From NCBI GenBank assembly GCA_905221605.1, contig CAJNDS010002314.1:276178-340177 (forward strand): a DNA stretch of 64,000 bases. Reading direction: 5' to 3'. Source of the stretch: Symbiodinium natans (taxonomy: Eukaryota; Sar; Dinophyceae; Suessiales; Symbiodiniaceae). Below, one piece after another: positions 63,842 to 64,000 of the stretch. Numbering within the stretch: the first letter of the stretch is position 1; each line of letters begins with the position of its first letter. A program made the translations under genes and the position numbers. A model generated the notes under the pieces. It saw only the letters and a list, made by a program, of their open reading frames with translations. It was not told the origin of the DNA and ran no database searches.

Positions 63842-64000
63842 TCACACAATCGTTCGCAGCTTGTTGAGGAAGTCTGCTGGGCTCAGGTAGCCTTCGTGGA
63901 AAACATGCATACGCCACATCCACTGGTGCACGGTCTTTGGAACCTCCTCATTGAGGGCGCCTTGGACTTTGAGCACCAAGTGCTTCGGCAAGAACTGTTT
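63842..64000 (-). CDS. 3' end of an unidentified gene (runs off the window)
   Basis: 52 codons open from the right edge to TGA at 63842: KQFLPKHLVLKVQGALNEEV, then PKTVHQWMWRMHVFHEGYLS and PADFLNKLRTIV. Clear coding composition; no family recognised. About 420 bases separate it from the next gene (63422) with no secure feature. Confidence 0.65.
   Translation of the reverse strand, partial: KQFLPKHLVLKVQGALNEEVPKTVHQWMWRMHVFHEGYLSPADFLNKLRTIV

Overview
The window reads as nuclear DNA of a dinoflagellate. Four things support this. (1) TTTAGGG/CCCTAAA repeats of the telomere type are scattered through all 64 kb, not confined to an end. (2) Short exon-like islands have dinoflagellate-style splice sites (GT, GC and GA donors; AG|G acceptors). 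(3) At 6860-8012 there is an inserted piece of dinoflagellate-type mitochondrial cox1 with its GC-tipped hairpins. (4) Protein types common in dinoflagellates occur (PPR repeats, a J-domain protein, a ubiquitin-like plus SPRY-like protein). The species cannot be named from the sequence. No rRNA, tRNA, CRISPR array or bacterial operon was seen.

Layout. Almost the whole window alternates between telomere-like arrays, small islands of ordinary sequence (30-150 bp) and spacers holding small inverted-repeat elements. Where the islands can be read as protein, the best reading is nearly always on the minus strand, so I annotate a one-directional (minus) set of genes whose introns are filled with telomere-like repeats. 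Because genes run right to left, transcription enters from 64000: a 3'-terminal CDS piece (63842-64000), an unidentified compact gene (62844-63422), many single exons of unidentified proteins (59057-62437), a ubiquitin-like/SPRY-like gene (57758-58789), more exons (47500-56900), a J-domain gene (about 47186 down to 42400), further exons (8983-42016), the mitochondrial insert, and a PPR gene (about 2812 down to 530).

The best-proved gene is the J-domain gene. Four exons at 47186-47151, 46780-46694, 46032-46001 and 44814-44760 join without breaking frame into a complete J-domain with the HPD motif. The introns have GA or GC donors and AG|G acceptors. The PPR gene is supported by three exons that assemble into consecutive PPR helices. 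Both establish that the telomere-like arrays lie inside introns.

The most interesting pattern is intron architecture. In many introns, read in the sense of the gene, the 5' part carries (TTTAGGG)n and the 3' part (CCCTAAA)n, so the transcript could fold into a long hairpin that brings the splice sites together. Exons are thus islands with CCCTAAA on the left and TTTAGGG on the right. Most other exon calls rest on open frame plus splice signals only; short islands are often open on both strands, so their confidence is moderate.
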